From contig OKRF01000070.1 of NCBI GenBank assembly GCA_900290315.1, positions 17,215 through 22,815 of the forward strand: a stretch of 5,601 nucleotides of DNA. Direction: 5' to 3'. Positions 5,177 through 5,601 of this stretch are shown one piece after another. The notes below the pieces were generated by a model. The model worked only from the letters and a program-made list of their open reading frames with translations, searched no databases and was not told the origin of the DNA. The DNA is from Candidatus Sulfopaludibacter sp. SbA3. Its GTDB lineage: Bacteria; Acidobacteriota; Terriglobia; Bryobacterales; Bryobacteraceae. Made by a program: the position numbers and the translations under genes. Numbering within the stretch: the first letter of the stretch is position 1; each line of letters begins with the position of its first letter.

Positions 5177-5601
5177 ATGATTTCCCGTTTGCATCTCGCA
5201 GCCCTAGTGTTGGTGTCGTCCGCGCTTGCTGCCGGTCCCGCGTTGACCACAATTCAAGACGTTCTGTATAAAGCCGATGGCACCCGCTTCAACGGTTCCG
5301 TCACCATCAGTTGGAACAGTTTTCAGGCTGCCGACAATTCCAGTATTGTGACGCAGTCAACCACGGTGAAGGTTGTGGATGGAGTACTGCGCGTGCAACT
5401 CGCGCCTACCACTACCGCCACACCACAGATCAACTATTCAGTCACTTACATCAGCGATGGCCGGGTGCAGTCTCAGGAGACCTGGAGCGTTCCCGCCGCC
5501 ACTCAGCCGGTGCGCGTGCGCGATGTGCGCGTCACCGCGTCAGCCACCAGCGGATCGTCGTCGGGCAGTGCCGCGAGCGATACCGGCAGCAATACAATCG
5601 C
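5177..5601 (+). CDS. Secreted protein of unknown function (N-terminal part, cut by window edge)
   Basis: The first 141 codons are present with no stop before the edge. Residues 1-19 form a short signal peptide (MISRLHLAALVLVSSALA) with likely cleavage near ALA|AGP, so the product is exported. Residues ~23-115 look like one small domain rich in beta-type alternation: IQDVLYKADGTRFNGSV, ISWNSFQAAD, VKVVDGVLRVQLAPT and INYSVTYISDG, then ETWSVPA and VRVRDVRVT. A Ser/Gly/Ala/Thr-rich stretch follows (ATSGSSSGSAASDTGS), which may be a linker to further domains. I do not recognise the family by name; the repeated pattern reminds me of N-terminal domains of large exported proteins in Acidobacteria. 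It has a strong ribosome binding site and is divergent from the pilus operon across a shared 250-base region. A link to pili, adhesion or polysaccharide is possible but not shown. Confidence 0.85.
   Translation, partial: MISRLHLAALVLVSSALAAGPALTTIQDVLYKADGTRFNGSVTISWNSFQAADNSSIVTQSTTVKVVDGVLRVQLAPTTTATPQINYSVTYISDGRVQSQETWSVPAATQPVRVRDVRVTASATSGSSSGSAASDTGSNTI

Overview
The window holds the start of a Tad/Flp (type IVb) pilus operon on the minus strand, plus the beginning of a divergent gene for a secreted protein on the plus strand. Coding density is high and GC content looks to be around 60%. The closest match in my memory is an Acidobacteria genome, perhaps of the Solibacter/Bryobacter type. 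That rests on the gene order and on the style of the plus-strand secreted protein, not on a database search.

Read in transcription order from the intergenic region at 4927-5176, the minus-strand genes are: a DUF192 protein (4576-4926); a TPR protein that looks like a lipoprotein (3545-4579); a 61-residue Flp pilin (3363-3548); a 510-residue polytopic membrane protein with features of GT-C glycosyltransferases (1828-3360); cpaB/rcpC (886-1752); and cpaC/rcpA, the outer-membrane secretin, cut by the window edge after 296 codons. Three of the five junctions are 4-base stop/start overlaps (GTGA at 4576-4579, ATGA at 3545-3548, ATGA at 886-889). The pilin and the membrane protein are 2 bases apart. 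The only real gap is 75 bases before cpaB, and it contains a strong predicted RNA hairpin next to the cpaB ribosome binding site. The six genes are therefore very probably one transcription unit. The ATPase and platform genes (tadZ/A/B/C equivalents) would be expected beyond position 1.

Proposed division of labour: the pilin is cut after Gly14 and assembled into a fibre. CpaB and CpaC form the periplasmic and outer-membrane exit channel. The TPR lipoprotein is a good candidate for the TadD-like factor of Tad systems. The membrane protein lies between flp and cpaB, where classical loci carry the prepilin peptidase CpaA. It is not a peptidase; a role in sugar transfer, possibly onto the pilin or another surface product, is a hypothesis only. 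DUF192 is a small cytoplasmic-looking protein of unknown function.

The intergenic region at 4927-5176 carries weak promoter candidates in both directions, a perfect 5+5 dyad, and two overlapping stem-loops that compete for the same segment just before the strong ribosome binding site of the plus-strand gene. That gene (5177 to beyond the edge) encodes an exported protein of unknown function with a small, probably beta-rich, domain followed by a Ser/Gly/Thr-rich stretch.
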